A stretch of 64,000 nucleotides of DNA from positions 2,183,001 to 2,247,000 of the forward strand of contig NZ_JABWRD020000001.1 in the NCBI RefSeq assembly GCF_014268785.2, given 5' to 3'. Source of the stretch: Pseudomonas shirazensis (GTDB lineage Bacteria > Pseudomonadota > Gammaproteobacteria > Pseudomonadales > Pseudomonadaceae). A model generated the notes under the pieces. That model had not been told where the DNA came from and searched no databases. It saw nothing but the letters and a program-made list of their open reading frames with translations. The position numbers and the translations under genes were made by a program. Positions 11,551 to 19,189 of this stretch are shown piece by piece; the first letter of the stretch is position 1, and each line of letters starts with the position of its first letter.

Positions 11551-12300
11551 TTACAGCTCGTAAGCCAGCAGCACGGCGCACACCACCAAAAAGCCACAGA
11601 ACATCATGCGCAGCACGCGCTCGGGCAAGGCGTGCGCGAGCTTCACGCCCCAACTGATGCTGAGCAGCCCGCCCACGGCCAGGGCAGCGCCCATCTGCCA
11701 GTCAACACTGTGGTGCAGGCCGTAGGTGAGCAAAGTCACCGAGGTGCTCGGTGCCGCCAATGCCAGCGACAGGCCCTGGGCGACCACCTGAGTGGTGCCG
11801 AACACACTGGTCAGTACCGGTGTGGCAACCACCGCGCCGCCAACTCCGAACAGCCCGCCCATGGTTCCGGCAAAACAGCCGAGCACACCCAGCCACGGCC
11901 ACGGATAACGCAATTGGCTGCTGGCCGGTGCGGTGCGCATGAACATCCGCGCCAGGTTCCACACCACCAACGCCAGCAAAAAGCCGACAAAGCCCAGGCG
12001 CATCGAATAGGCATCGATGCCGACCGCCCAGATCGAGCCCAGCCAGGCAAACAGCAGACTGCACAGCGACAACGGCAAGGCGTAGCGCAGTTCGATGCGA
12101 TTGCGCTGGTTGTAACGCCACAGCGCCAGCAGCACATTCGGCACCACCATCACCAGCGCGGTGCCTTGCGCGAGTTGTTGGTCCAGACCAAACAGCACGC
12201 CCAGCGCCGGGATCGCGATCAAGCCGCCACCGATGCCGAACAATCCGCCCACCGTGCCCAATGCAGCGCCCAGTACGATATACAGCAACCACTCGATCAT
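11551..12300 (-). CDS. TSUP (TauE/SafE) family membrane transporter
   Basis: Polytopic inner-membrane protein of 249 residues with about eight hydrophobic helices. It shows the two family repeats around GTVGGLFGIGGGLIAIPAL (residues about 16-35) and GTMGGLFGVGGAVVATPVL (about 150-168). The TSUP family exports sulfite, sulfoacetate or other organosulfur anions; the substrate here is not known. It is divergent from a LysR regulator, with a 13-base palindrome in the shared 112-base spacer, so control by that regulator is likely. Confidence 0.9.
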   Translation of the reverse strand: MIEWLLYIVLGAALGTVGGLFGIGGGLIAIPALGVLFGLDQQLAQGTALVMVVPNVLLALWRYNQRNRIELRYALPLSLCSLLFAWLGSIWAVGIDAYSMRLGFVGFLLALVVWNLARMFMRTAPASSQLRYPWPWLGVLGCFAGTMGGLFGVGGAVVATPVLTSVFGTTQVVAQGLSLALAAPSTSVTLLTYGLHHSVDWQMGAALAVGGLLSISWGVKLAHALPERVLRMMFCGFLVVCAVLLAYEL

Positions 12301-12319
12301 CAGGGCCTCATCTGCCTGT

Positions 12320-12332
12320 TACACAATGTGTA
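12320..12332. promoter_or_regulatory. Palindrome in TSUP/LysR intergenic region
   Basis: TACACAATGTGTA is a perfect 6-1-6 palindrome and also fits the T-N11-A pattern of LysR binding sites. It lies between the divergent TSUP transporter and LysR gene, where the regulator's operator is expected. Confidence 0.5.
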
Positions 12333-12412
12333 CATGCTAACCACTGCGGGCTGGTAGGGAAACGCACAGCAGCGCACAATGGCTTTGCGCATCTCGCACA
12401 AGCAGAGCCTGA

Positions 12413-13366
12413 ATGAACCCCGATGCCCTTACCGAACAGCTGAGCCTGTTCCTCGACGTGCTCGACACCGGCAGCTTTTCTGCCGCGTCCAGGCGCCATC
12501 CCCTGACCCCATCAGCCGTGGCTCGGCGCATCGACAGTCTCGAGGCAGCAGTGGGCAGCCGGCTGTTCGTGCGCAGCACCCATGCCGTACGCGTGACACC
12601 CGCCGGCAAGGCCTTTGCCGAACGCGCCCGGCGCATCATCGAAGAGCTGCGCCTGGCCCGCGCCGAAGCGGTCTCGCTGAGCAACGCCCCTGAGGGGCTG
12701 ATCCGCATCGACGCCCCGGCCGCCTTCGGCCGCCTGCACCTGGCCCCGGCGATTGCCGACTTTCTCGCGGCGTACCCCGGGCTGGACGTGCGCCTGCGCC
12801 TGATCGACAGCTTCGTCGACCTGCACGGCAGCCACCTGGGCGAGGTCGATCTGGTGTTGCGCGCCGGCCCCTTGGCCGACACCCGGCTGGTTGCTACACC
12901 ACTGGCCTATATGGTCCGCGTGGCCTGCGCCAGCCCGGTGTATCTGACCAACCGTGGCCTGCCCAACTGCCCCAGCGAACTACCAGCGCACGACGGCCTC
13001 GACTGGGACGGCCTGGCGCCACCGTTTGCCTGGCGCTTCAACGTCGACGGCCAACTGCGCCTGTATCGGCCCAGCCGCATGCGCATGTCGGCCAACAACG
13101 CTGAGACCCTGCTGTGCGGCGCCCTGGCCGGTTTGGGCGTGGCGCACCTGCCGACCTGGCTGATCAGCGAGCACCTGCTGCGCGGCGACCTGGTGCCGTT
13201 ATTCTGTCAAAACGGCCTGCCTGCAGCCGAGACCAGCGGTATCTACGCATTACGCCTGGAACATGAAACGAACTCTCGCAGCCGCTTGCTGCTCGAATTC
13301 CTCAAGAGCCGGTTCAGTCCGTTGCCGCCGTGGGATCTTGCCCTGCGCAGCGAATTACGCTGGTAG
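12413..13366 (+). CDS. LysR-family transcriptional regulator
   Basis: A 317-residue LysR regulator. Its N-terminal winged helix (about residues 5-63) includes LDVLDTGSFSAASRRHPLTPSAVARRIDSLEA and the wing region RLFVRSTHAVRVTPAGKAF. The C-terminal type 2 periplasmic-binding-like domain begins near residue 90 (GLIRIDAPAAFGRLHLAP). It is divergent from the TSUP transporter, which is the most likely target. Confidence 0.92.
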   Translation: MNPDALTEQLSLFLDVLDTGSFSAASRRHPLTPSAVARRIDSLEAAVGSRLFVRSTHAVRVTPAGKAFAERARRIIEELRLARAEAVSLSNAPEGLIRIDAPAAFGRLHLAPAIADFLAAYPGLDVRLRLIDSFVDLHGSHLGEVDLVLRAGPLADTRLVATPLAYMVRVACASPVYLTNRGLPNCPSELPAHDGLDWDGLAPPFAWRFNVDGQLRLYRPSRMRMSANNAETLLCGALAGLGVAHLPTWLISEHLLRGDLVPLFCQNGLPAAETSGIYALRLEHETNSRSRLLLEFLKSRFSPLPPWDLALRSELRW

Positions 13367-13391
13367 TGAGCGCGCCAGCTATCAGCGTGCT

Positions 13392-13404
13392 AGATTTTAA
13401 ATCT
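13392..13404. promoter_or_regulatory. Inverted repeat upstream of ohrR, possible OhrR operator
   Basis: AGATTTTAAATCT is a perfect 6-1-6 inverted repeat, 19 bases before the ohrR start. AT-rich dyads are bound by OhrR-type MarR proteins, so autoregulation is plausible. Confidence 0.45.
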
Positions 13405-13423
13405 GAAGAATTCAAGGACCTGC

Positions 13424-13879
13424 ATGAACGCCGACACTAAAGCCCCCTGCGACGAGCTGCTGCTGAACAACCAGGTCTGTTTTGCCCTGCACTCGACCTC
13501 GTTGCTGATGACCAAGGTTTACAAGCCCTTGCTGCAGGCGCTGGGCCTGACCTATCCGCAATACCTGGCGATGCTGGTGTTGTGGGAGCAGGACGGCCTG
13601 ACCGTAGGTGAAATCAGCAATCGCCTGCTGACCGACCCTGGCTCGCTGACCCCGCTGCTCAAACGCCTGGAAAGCGAGGGCCTGCTCAAGCGCACCCGCA
13701 GCCGCGAGGATGAGCGGGTGGTGCTGGTGCAACTGACCGACAAGGGCCATGCCCTGCATGAGGATGCCAAGCGCGTGCCGCAGTGCATTCTGCAGGCCAG
13801 CGGGCGCAGCCTGGAGCGGCTCCAGCAGTTGCAGTCCGAGCTGTTGGACCTGCGCGCCAGCCTGCAAAAAGCCGTATAG
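13424..13879 (+). CDS. ohrR: Organic hydroperoxide sensor OhrR (MarR family)
   Basis: Repressor that senses organic hydroperoxides by cysteine oxidation and controls ohr. It has 151 residues with a MarR winged helix. The reactive N-terminal cysteine is Cys19 in NNQVCFALHS, the family signature. A second cysteine near residue 121 (RVPQCILQ) makes this a two-cysteine OhrR of the Xanthomonas type. DNA-recognition and wing regions are LTVGEISNRLLTDPGSLTPLLKRLE and RTRSREDERVV. It lies just upstream of ohr on the same strand, with a 128-base spacer carrying a dyad. Confidence 0.95.
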   Translation: MNADTKAPCDELLLNNQVCFALHSTSLLMTKVYKPLLQALGLTYPQYLAMLVLWEQDGLTVGEISNRLLTDPGSLTPLLKRLESEGLLKRTRSREDERVVLVQLTDKGHALHEDAKRVPQCILQASGRSLERLQQLQSELLDLRASLQKAV

Positions 13880-13925
13880 CGAATACGCTGGGACAGCCGT
13901 CCCGACAAACGGCTAGTGATTTATC

Positions 13926-13949
13926 TTGCGCGCAAACTAATTGCGCGCT
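13926..13949. promoter_or_regulatory. Dyad upstream of ohr, likely OhrR operator
   Basis: GCGCGCAA (13928-13935) and TTGCGCGC (13941-13948) form a perfect 8-base inverted repeat around ACTAA. The overlapping direct copies TTGCGCGCAA and TTGCGCGCTA start 15 bases apart. The site lies 60 bases before ohr, where repression by OhrR is expected. Confidence 0.55.
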
Positions 13950-14007
13950 AATTTAAATCCCACACCAACCAGCGCTACGGCGCGCAGCACATTACGCGAG
14001 GCTAGTC

Positions 14008-14436
14008 ATGCAAAAGGTCACTCCGCTGTACATTGCCCAAGCCACTTCCACCGGTGGTCGTGATGGTAAATCCCGCTCGAACGACGGCAAGCTCGAAGTC
14101 AAACTGAGCACGCCGAAAGAGCTCGGCGGCGCCGGCGGCGAAGGCAGCAATCCCGAGCAGCTGTTCGCTGCCGGCTACTCGGCCTGCTTCATCGGTGCCC
14201 TGAAGTTCGTCGCGGGCCAGGCCAAGCAGCCGTTGCCAGCAGACACCTCGATCACCGCCAAGGTCGGCATCGGCCAGATTCCCGGCGGCTTTGGCCTGGA
14301 CATCGACCTGGAGATCAACCTGCCCGGCCTGGAACAAGCCGCAGCGCAGGAACTGGTCGACAAGGCACACCAGGTCTGCCCGTACTCCAACGCCACCCGC
14401 GGCAATGTCGATGTACGCCTGCATGTGAACGTCTGA
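14008..14436 (+). CDS. ohr: Organic hydroperoxide resistance protein Ohr
   Basis: Cytoplasmic thiol peroxidase of the Ohr/OsmC family that reduces organic hydroperoxides using lipoylated partners. It has 142 residues, the usual size. The two catalytic cysteines are in YSACFIGAL and VCPYSNATRGN; the catalytic Arg and Glu are also expected in the N-terminal half (GGAGGEGSNPEQLFAAGYSA). It is controlled with ohrR upstream and ends at a strong shared terminator. Confidence 0.97.
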   Translation: MQKVTPLYIAQATSTGGRDGKSRSNDGKLEVKLSTPKELGGAGGEGSNPEQLFAAGYSACFIGALKFVAGQAKQPLPADTSITAKVGIGQIPGGFGLDIDLEINLPGLEQAAAQELVDKAHQVCPYSNATRGNVDVRLHVNV

Positions 14437-14451
14437 GTAATCTTCAGGCAT

Positions 14452-14481
14452 AAAAAAACCCGGCCAGCGCCGGGTTTTTTT
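14452..14481. terminator. Bidirectional rho-independent terminator between ohr and efp
   Basis: AAAAAAACCCGGC, loop CAGC, GCCGGGTTTTTTT: a GC-rich stem with A and T tracts on both sides. It serves ohr (+) and efp (-). Confidence 0.95.
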
Positions 14482-14498
14482 GCGTTCGGCAGAAGTGA

Positions 14499-15068
14499 TT
14501 ACTTCTTCGAACGGCCTTTGAAGCTACCGTCACGGGTGTCGATATCGATCATTTCGTCGATTTCGATGAAGTCAGCAACCTGAACTTCAGTACCGTTGGA
14601 CAGCTTGGCAGGCTTCATGACCTTGCCCGAAGTGTCGCCACGTGCCGAGTTCTCGGTGTAGACAACCTTACGGCTGATGGTGGTCGGCAGTTCAACCGAT
14701 ACCAGACGCTCTTCGAAGAACACAGCTTCGCAGATGTCAGTCATGCCTTCTTCGATGTACGGCAGAACGGCCTCGATATCTTCGGCGTTCAGCTCGTACA
14801 TGGTGTAGTCGGTGGTGTCCATGAAGGTGTAAGTATCACCATTGATGAACGACAGGGTTGCTTCTTTGCGATCAAGGATCACGTCGTCCAGCTTGTCGTC
14901 TGCACCGTATACGGTTTCAGTCTTGTAGCCGGTCAGCAGGTTTTTCAGCTTGGTCTTCATGATCGCGCTGTTACGGCCCGACTTGGTGAACTCAGCTTTC
15001 TGAACCAGCCACGGATCGTTATCGATGCGCAGAACGGTACCGGGTTTGATTTCTTTACCAGTTTTCAT
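14499..15068 (-). CDS. efp: Translation elongation factor P
   Basis: Binds between the P and E sites of the ribosome and relieves stalling at polyproline. It has 189 residues. The acceptor loop reads KSGRNSA with Arg32 at its tip, the form modified by EarP with rhamnose rather than by lysylation. The adjacent upstream gene is earP, 48 bases away on the same strand, so substrate and modifying enzyme are co-encoded. The three beta-barrel domains are intact, and the gene ends at a bidirectional terminator. Confidence 0.98.
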   Translation of the reverse strand: MKTGKEIKPGTVLRIDNDPWLVQKAEFTKSGRNSAIMKTKLKNLLTGYKTETVYGADDKLDDVILDRKEATLSFINGDTYTFMDTTDYTMYELNAEDIEAVLPYIEEGMTDICEAVFFEERLVSVELPTTISRKVVYTENSARGDTSGKVMKPAKLSNGTEVQVADFIEIDEMIDIDTRDGSFKGRSKK

Positions 15069-15116
15069 TGCGAAATATCCGAATCTGGATGGATTTATAA
15101 AAATCGAGGCCGCGTA

Positions 15117-16250
15117 TCATAGCGAATTTCGGCAAAAGTGTACTAGCGCTGTGGCAAGGTCCGGCTGAGCGGCTTGCGCGACAGCCCATTCGCGGGCATG
15201 GGTTTGCAGTTCGTCCCAGTGTGGCTGCAGCGCTTGCCAGGCCTGGCCCATGTCGCCGTCGATGTTCCATGCCCGCCACAATGCGGTCAGCGCCACGCTG
15301 GCCGGGTCTGACAGCCCCTGGCGATAGAGCGCCAGGAACGCTTCGAGTTTTTCCCAGTGGGCATTCTCGTCCTGGACGTAGATATGCCACAGCATCGGCA
15401 CAGCGGCCCACTGCGCACGCACGAACGAATCTTCACCGCGCACGGCATTGAAGTCGCAGGCCCACAGCAGCTTGTCGTAATCACCCTGACTGACGAATGG
15501 CACCACCTGCACAGTCAGCGCGCCGCGCTGATGCAGCGCACCCGGCGCCAGCGTGGCAACCTCGAGCCAGGCCGCCAGGTCCGCCAGAATTCGCCCTTGT
15601 GGCACCAGCAAGTGAGTCGCTTGCGTCCCTGCCGCCAGCGCCTGCAGCCAACTGCCCAACTGGCGGTTCTCATAAGCGAACAGCGACAGCAGCCGACTGC
15701 CGGGTGCGACCTGCACGCCCAGCCCTGCCAAAAACTCTGCCCGTTGCTTTGGCGCTGACTGCAGGCTGTCGCGGCTCGCCAGCACACTGGCCTCGCGCAG
15801 CAGGCCGCCGGTCCTGGCGGTGAAACCCGGGAAGAAAAACACCTTGCGCAGGCCGTTGGGCTGGGGCGACGGCAAACCGTGGCAACCCTCGACCCAGTCT
15901 TCGGCGCTCAGGTACTCAAGGTTCAGCCACAACGGCGGCGTCGCTTGCGCGCTCATCGCCTCGATATAGGCCGGCGGCAACTGACAGGCAAAAGCACCGA
16001 CCACTACCTCAGCCGGTGAAGTAGCCGACCACGCTGCCGGCCAATGGCGTACGTCTACACCCTCGTGCCACTGCTGCTCGGCGTTGGCGTCAGCGGCTGG
16101 GCACAGCGGCACGAAGGCGTTCAGGTCGTCGACCCAAAGCCGCACGGCCAGGCCATGTTCAGCCACCAGTTGCCGGGCCAGGCGCCAGGTCACGCCGATA
16201 TCACCGTAGTTATCCACAACGGTGCAAAAGATATCCCAGCTGGCTTTCAT
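15117..16250 (-). CDS. earP: EF-P arginine rhamnosyltransferase EarP
   Basis: Transfers rhamnose from dTDP-rhamnose to Arg32 of EF-P. It has 377 residues from the ATG at 16250, whose MKASWDIFCTVVDNYGDIGVTWRLARQL start is typical of the family and includes the catalytic Asp region. The C-terminal nucleotide-sugar site includes DFNAVRGEDSFVRAQWA. The longer open frame to 16472 overlaps a divergent gene and is not credible. It stands directly upstream of efp. Confidence 0.96.
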   Translation of the reverse strand: MKASWDIFCTVVDNYGDIGVTWRLARQLVAEHGLAVRLWVDDLNAFVPLCPAADANAEQQWHEGVDVRHWPAAWSATSPAEVVVGAFACQLPPAYIEAMSAQATPPLWLNLEYLSAEDWVEGCHGLPSPQPNGLRKVFFFPGFTARTGGLLREASVLASRDSLQSAPKQRAEFLAGLGVQVAPGSRLLSLFAYENRQLGSWLQALAAGTQATHLLVPQGRILADLAAWLEVATLAPGALHQRGALTVQVVPFVSQGDYDKLLWACDFNAVRGEDSFVRAQWAAVPMLWHIYVQDENAHWEKLEAFLALYRQGLSDPASVALTALWRAWNIDGDMGQAWQALQPHWDELQTHAREWAVAQAAQPDLATALVHFCRNSL

Positions 16251-16380
16251 CGCCGCTCCCATGCTGCGCGGTAAAACCCGCGATTTTGCGGATAAACGCC
16301 TGCCGACAAAAGCACCGCGCTGAATATTTGTCGGCGGCCATGCGACAATGCTCGCTACCCCGCCCTGCCAGGAGGCCGCC

Positions 16381-16767
16381 ATGTACCGCCGCCGTGAACT
16401 GAAGATTACCCTCAAGCCCGTGCAACTGGTGCTGTGTATTGCCTTCGGCCTGTGGCTTGGCGCCATCGCCATTGCCGTAAGCCTGTGGCTGGCGGCGCGG
16501 TTGTGGCCCGAACAGGTGCAGCCGGTCGCTCAGGTGCTGGCACCGGCAATCGTAGCGCCGGCACCGGCCGCAGCCGGCGATGCCCAGGCGCAGATGTTCG
16601 AGCGCTACAAGGACATCTTGCACAACCAGGAAGCCGAGCAAGCCGCCGCTGCTGCCGAGGGCAACCCGCGCAATCTGAACAAGCCCAAGTGCCAGTTCTG
16701 GCTGCAACAAAACCGCACCGCGCCGACCGACAAGAGCCAAGCCAACGTGCTCGAGTTCTGTTACTGA
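16381..16767 (+). CDS. Single-pass membrane protein, Pseudomonas-type, unknown function
   Basis: A 128-residue protein from the ATG at 16381 (MYRRRELKITLKPVQLVLC). One membrane helix lies at about residues 14-38, preceded by a basic cytoplasmic segment. An Ala/Pro-rich linker and a C-terminal part with two cysteines (KCQFWLQQ and EFCY) sit in the periplasm if orientation follows the positive-inside rule. Its stop overlaps the start of the next gene by one base (TGATG), so the two are translationally coupled. I do not recognise a function. Confidence 0.8.
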   Translation: MYRRRELKITLKPVQLVLCIAFGLWLGAIAIAVSLWLAARLWPEQVQPVAQVLAPAIVAPAPAAAGDAQAQMFERYKDILHNQEAEQAAAAAEGNPRNLNKPKCQFWLQQNRTAPTDKSQANVLEFCY

Positions 16768-17252
16768 TGTTGAACAAGAACCAGGTACTTAGCGCCATTG
16801 TCGCCGCACTCGAAGCCGACGTCGAGGCACTGCGGCGGGCCGCGCAGATCGCCTATGAAGCCGCCACCGCCGAAGAAAACAAGGCCGAGAACAAGTACGA
16901 CACCCTAGGCCTCGAGGCCTCCTATCTGGCCACAGGCCAGGCCCGTCGCGCTGCCGAGATCCGCCAGGCGCTGCTGACCTACCAACAGTTGGTGCTGCGT
17001 GACTATGACCCGACACGCGGCATTCAGATCAGCAGCCTGGTCACCCTCGAAGACGAACAAGGCGATCAGCGTCGGGTGTTCATTGGCCCGGAGGGCGCCG
17101 GCCTGAAGCTTGGCCACGGGCCGCAGCAGGTGACCGTGATCACCCCGCGCTCACCACTGGGGCAAGTGTTGATCGGCAAGCGGCTGGACGATGAAGTGAG
17201 CCTGGTGGTGGCAGGCGTGGCCCAAGTATCCGCCGTGGTTGCTGTCGCCTAA
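16767..17252 (+). CDS. GreA/GreB-family-like protein
   Basis: A 161-residue protein built like a transcript-cleavage factor. The N-terminal half is an Ala/Glu-rich helical hairpin (residues about 5-75), and the C-terminal half resembles the Gre FKBP-like domain, with VFIGPEGAGLKL and ITPRSPLGQVLIGKRLDDEV. It lacks the length match of GreA (158) at the tip, so whether it acts on RNA polymerase is inference. The ATG at 16767 overlaps the stop of the preceding gene. Its stop overlaps the convergent LysR gene by four bases. Confidence 0.75.
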   Translation: MLNKNQVLSAIVAALEADVEALRRAAQIAYEAATAEENKAENKYDTLGLEASYLATGQARRAAEIRQALLTYQQLVLRDYDPTRGIQISSLVTLEDEQGDQRRVFIGPEGAGLKLGHGPQQVTVITPRSPLGQVLIGKRLDDEVSLVVAGVAQVSAVVAVA

Positions 17253-18187
17253 AGCACCTCCAGCGCATCAAAGGCACTGGCCAGGCCCTGCTCGGCAAAC
17301 TGCTCGACGACAAAGTCGATGAACGCACGGGTCTTGCCCGGCAGCAGCTTGTGCCCGGCGTAATAAACACTGATGTTGCCATCATCCACGTACCAGTCCG
17401 GCAGCACCCGTTGCAGCAGGCCTGCGCGCAGATACGGCACGGCAAACGGCAGGCTGACCAAGGCAATCCCCAGGCCTTGCTGGGCCACCGCGCAGGCAGC
17501 ATCGGAGTCGCTCATGGTCATGGCCTGACGCAACGGCAGCGGTCGTTGCTCACGCCAGCGACTGGTCAATGGCCAGGCGCGCACGCGGCCGGTCTGCGGC
17601 GAGCGGATGAGAATACCAGGCAACTCGAGCAGATCTTCCGGCTGGTTGATCGCGGCGCGCCCTTGAATAAACCCAGGCGCCGCGACCAGCACCCGATGCG
17701 CTGGAGTCAGCCGCCGCGCCACCACCCCCGGCGGCAGCTCGAAGCCGCCGCCGATGGCCGCATCGAAGCCCTGGCCGATCAGGTCGACCTGGCGGTTGTC
17801 AAAATGCCAGTCCGGCGTGATCGCCGGGAAGCGCTGCAAAAACTCACCCAGCAGCGGCAGCACGTAAAGGCGCCCGAACACCGTGCCCATGCTCACCCGC
17901 AACAGCCCCGCCGGCTGCCCCTGGGCGCTGGCAAGGTTGGCCATGGCCGACTGGATAGTGCCGAAGCTGTCCTTGACCTCGCTTAGAAAGCGCTGACCGG
18001 CTTCGGTCAGGGTCAACTTGCGAGTGCTGCGCTGAAACAGCCGCACACCCAAGCGCGACTCCAGCTGGGCAACGTTCTTGCCCACTGCGGCCGGAGTCAG
18101 GCGCAGCCGCCGAGCCGCTTCGGCGAAGCTGCCAACCTCGGCACTACGAATAAAGCATTCCAACGTACTGAATGACTCGATGGCCAT
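17249..18187 (-). CDS. LysR-family transcriptional regulator
   Basis: A 312-residue LysR regulator from the ATG at 18187 (MAIESFSTLECFIRSAEVGS). The helix-turn-helix region is SFAEAARRLRLTPAAVGKNVAQLE with wing RLFQRSTRKLTLTEAGQRF; the ligand domain begins near 92 (GLLRVSMGTVFGRLYVLP). It belongs to the group of LysR proteins with an AAVGKNV recognition helix. It is divergent from an SDR oxidoreductase, and a perfect inverted repeat in the spacer is its probable operator. Confidence 0.93.
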   Translation of the reverse strand: MAIESFSTLECFIRSAEVGSFAEAARRLRLTPAAVGKNVAQLESRLGVRLFQRSTRKLTLTEAGQRFLSEVKDSFGTIQSAMANLASAQGQPAGLLRVSMGTVFGRLYVLPLLGEFLQRFPAITPDWHFDNRQVDLIGQGFDAAIGGGFELPPGVVARRLTPAHRVLVAAPGFIQGRAAINQPEDLLELPGILIRSPQTGRVRAWPLTSRWREQRPLPLRQAMTMSDSDAACAVAQQGLGIALVSLPFAVPYLRAGLLQRVLPDWYVDDGNISVYYAGHKLLPGKTRAFIDFVVEQFAEQGLASAFDALEVL

Positions 18188-18220
18188 GATTAGCAACCTA
18201 GGGTTTACTCTGCTGATCGT

Positions 18221-18246
18221 GATTAGCATCTTATCAGTAGCTAATC
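18221..18246. promoter_or_regulatory. LysR operator candidate between LysR and SDR genes
   Basis: GATTAGC (18221-18227) and GCTAATC (18240-18246) form a perfect dyad with 12 bases between. A third copy of GATTAGC lies at 18188-18194 next to the regulator's start. The spacing and position suit LysR binding and autoregulation. Confidence 0.55.
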
Positions 18247-18307
18247 GGCAGCGGATACTGCGCCCATGCCAAGGCCTTTCGCCTTGCCCACCAGCAGGAG
18301 TTCGCCC

Positions 18308-19057
18308 ATGTCCAGTCCCCTCACCCTCACCGGCAAAGTCGCTTTGGTCCAAGGCGGTTCGCGCGGCATCGGCGCTGCCATCGTACGCCGCCTGGCGCTG
18401 CAAGGCGCACACGTCGCGTTCACCTACGTCAGCTCCGCCGGGCCTGCCCAGGCCCTGGCGGATGAGATCAGCGCCGCCGGCGGTAAAGCCTTGGCGCTGC
18501 GCGCAGACAGCGCCGATGCCAGCGCCGTCCAGCAAGCGGTACAGAACACCCTAGAGGCTTTTGGCCGGCTGGATATTCTGGTCAACAACGCCGGCGTGCT
18601 CGCCGTTGCACCCGTCGCCGAGTTCGATCTGGCCGAGTTCGACCGCATGCTCGCGGTCAACGTGCGCAGCGTGTTCGTCGCCAGTCAGGCTGCAGCGCCG
18701 CATCTGGGCCAGGGCGGGCGGATCATCAATATCGGCAGCACCAATGCCGAGCGCATGCCGTTTGCCGGCGGCGCCCCGTATGCCATGAGCAAGTCAGCGC
18801 TGGTTGGCCTGACCAAAGGCCTGGCACGCGACCTCGGCCCGCAGGGCGTGACCGTCAACAACGTGCAGCCAGGGCCAGTGGATACCGACATGAACCCGGC
18901 CGATGGCGACTTTGCCGACAGCCTGATTCCATTGATGGCCGTCGGCCGCTATGGCCACGCCGAAGAAATCGCCAGCTTTGTCGCCTACCTCGCCGGCCCC
19001 GAAGCGGGCTACATCACCGGCGCCAGCCTGACCGTGGACGGCGGCTTCTCGGCCTGA
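18308..19057 (+). CDS. Short-chain dehydrogenase/reductase (3-oxoacyl-ACP reductase-like)
   Basis: NAD(P)-dependent oxidoreductase of 249 residues. The cofactor loop is VQGGSRGIGAAI (the usual TGG is VQGG), then NNAG, catalytic Ser in INIGSTNAE, and YAMSKSA supplies the Tyr and Lys. The C terminus GYITGASLTVDGGFSA is typical of classical SDRs. The ATG at 18308 follows CAGGAG. It is divergent from a LysR gene that probably controls it. Substrate unknown. Confidence 0.93.
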   Translation: MSSPLTLTGKVALVQGGSRGIGAAIVRRLALQGAHVAFTYVSSAGPAQALADEISAAGGKALALRADSADASAVQQAVQNTLEAFGRLDILVNNAGVLAVAPVAEFDLAEFDRMLAVNVRSVFVASQAAAPHLGQGGRIINIGSTNAERMPFAGGAPYAMSKSALVGLTKGLARDLGPQGVTVNNVQPGPVDTDMNPADGDFADSLIPLMAVGRYGHAEEIASFVAYLAGPEAGYITGASLTVDGGFSA

Positions 19058-19063
19058 TTACCT

Positions 19064-19093
19064 GCCCCGTTGCGCCAGACAGCGCGACGGGGC
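19064..19093 (+). terminator. Stem-loop after SDR gene
   Basis: GCCCCGTTGCGC and GCGCGACGGGGC pair over 12 positions (one G-U) around a six-base loop, directly after the SDR stop. No U tract. Confidence 0.45.
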
Positions 19094-19189
19094 CGCCTGG
19101 TAATCGCTACCATGCAGCAATTGAATTGGGATGGGGCCAACGCAGCCCCAATACTCGATGTACTTTTTACTGCCAGCAAAGGACCTGCC

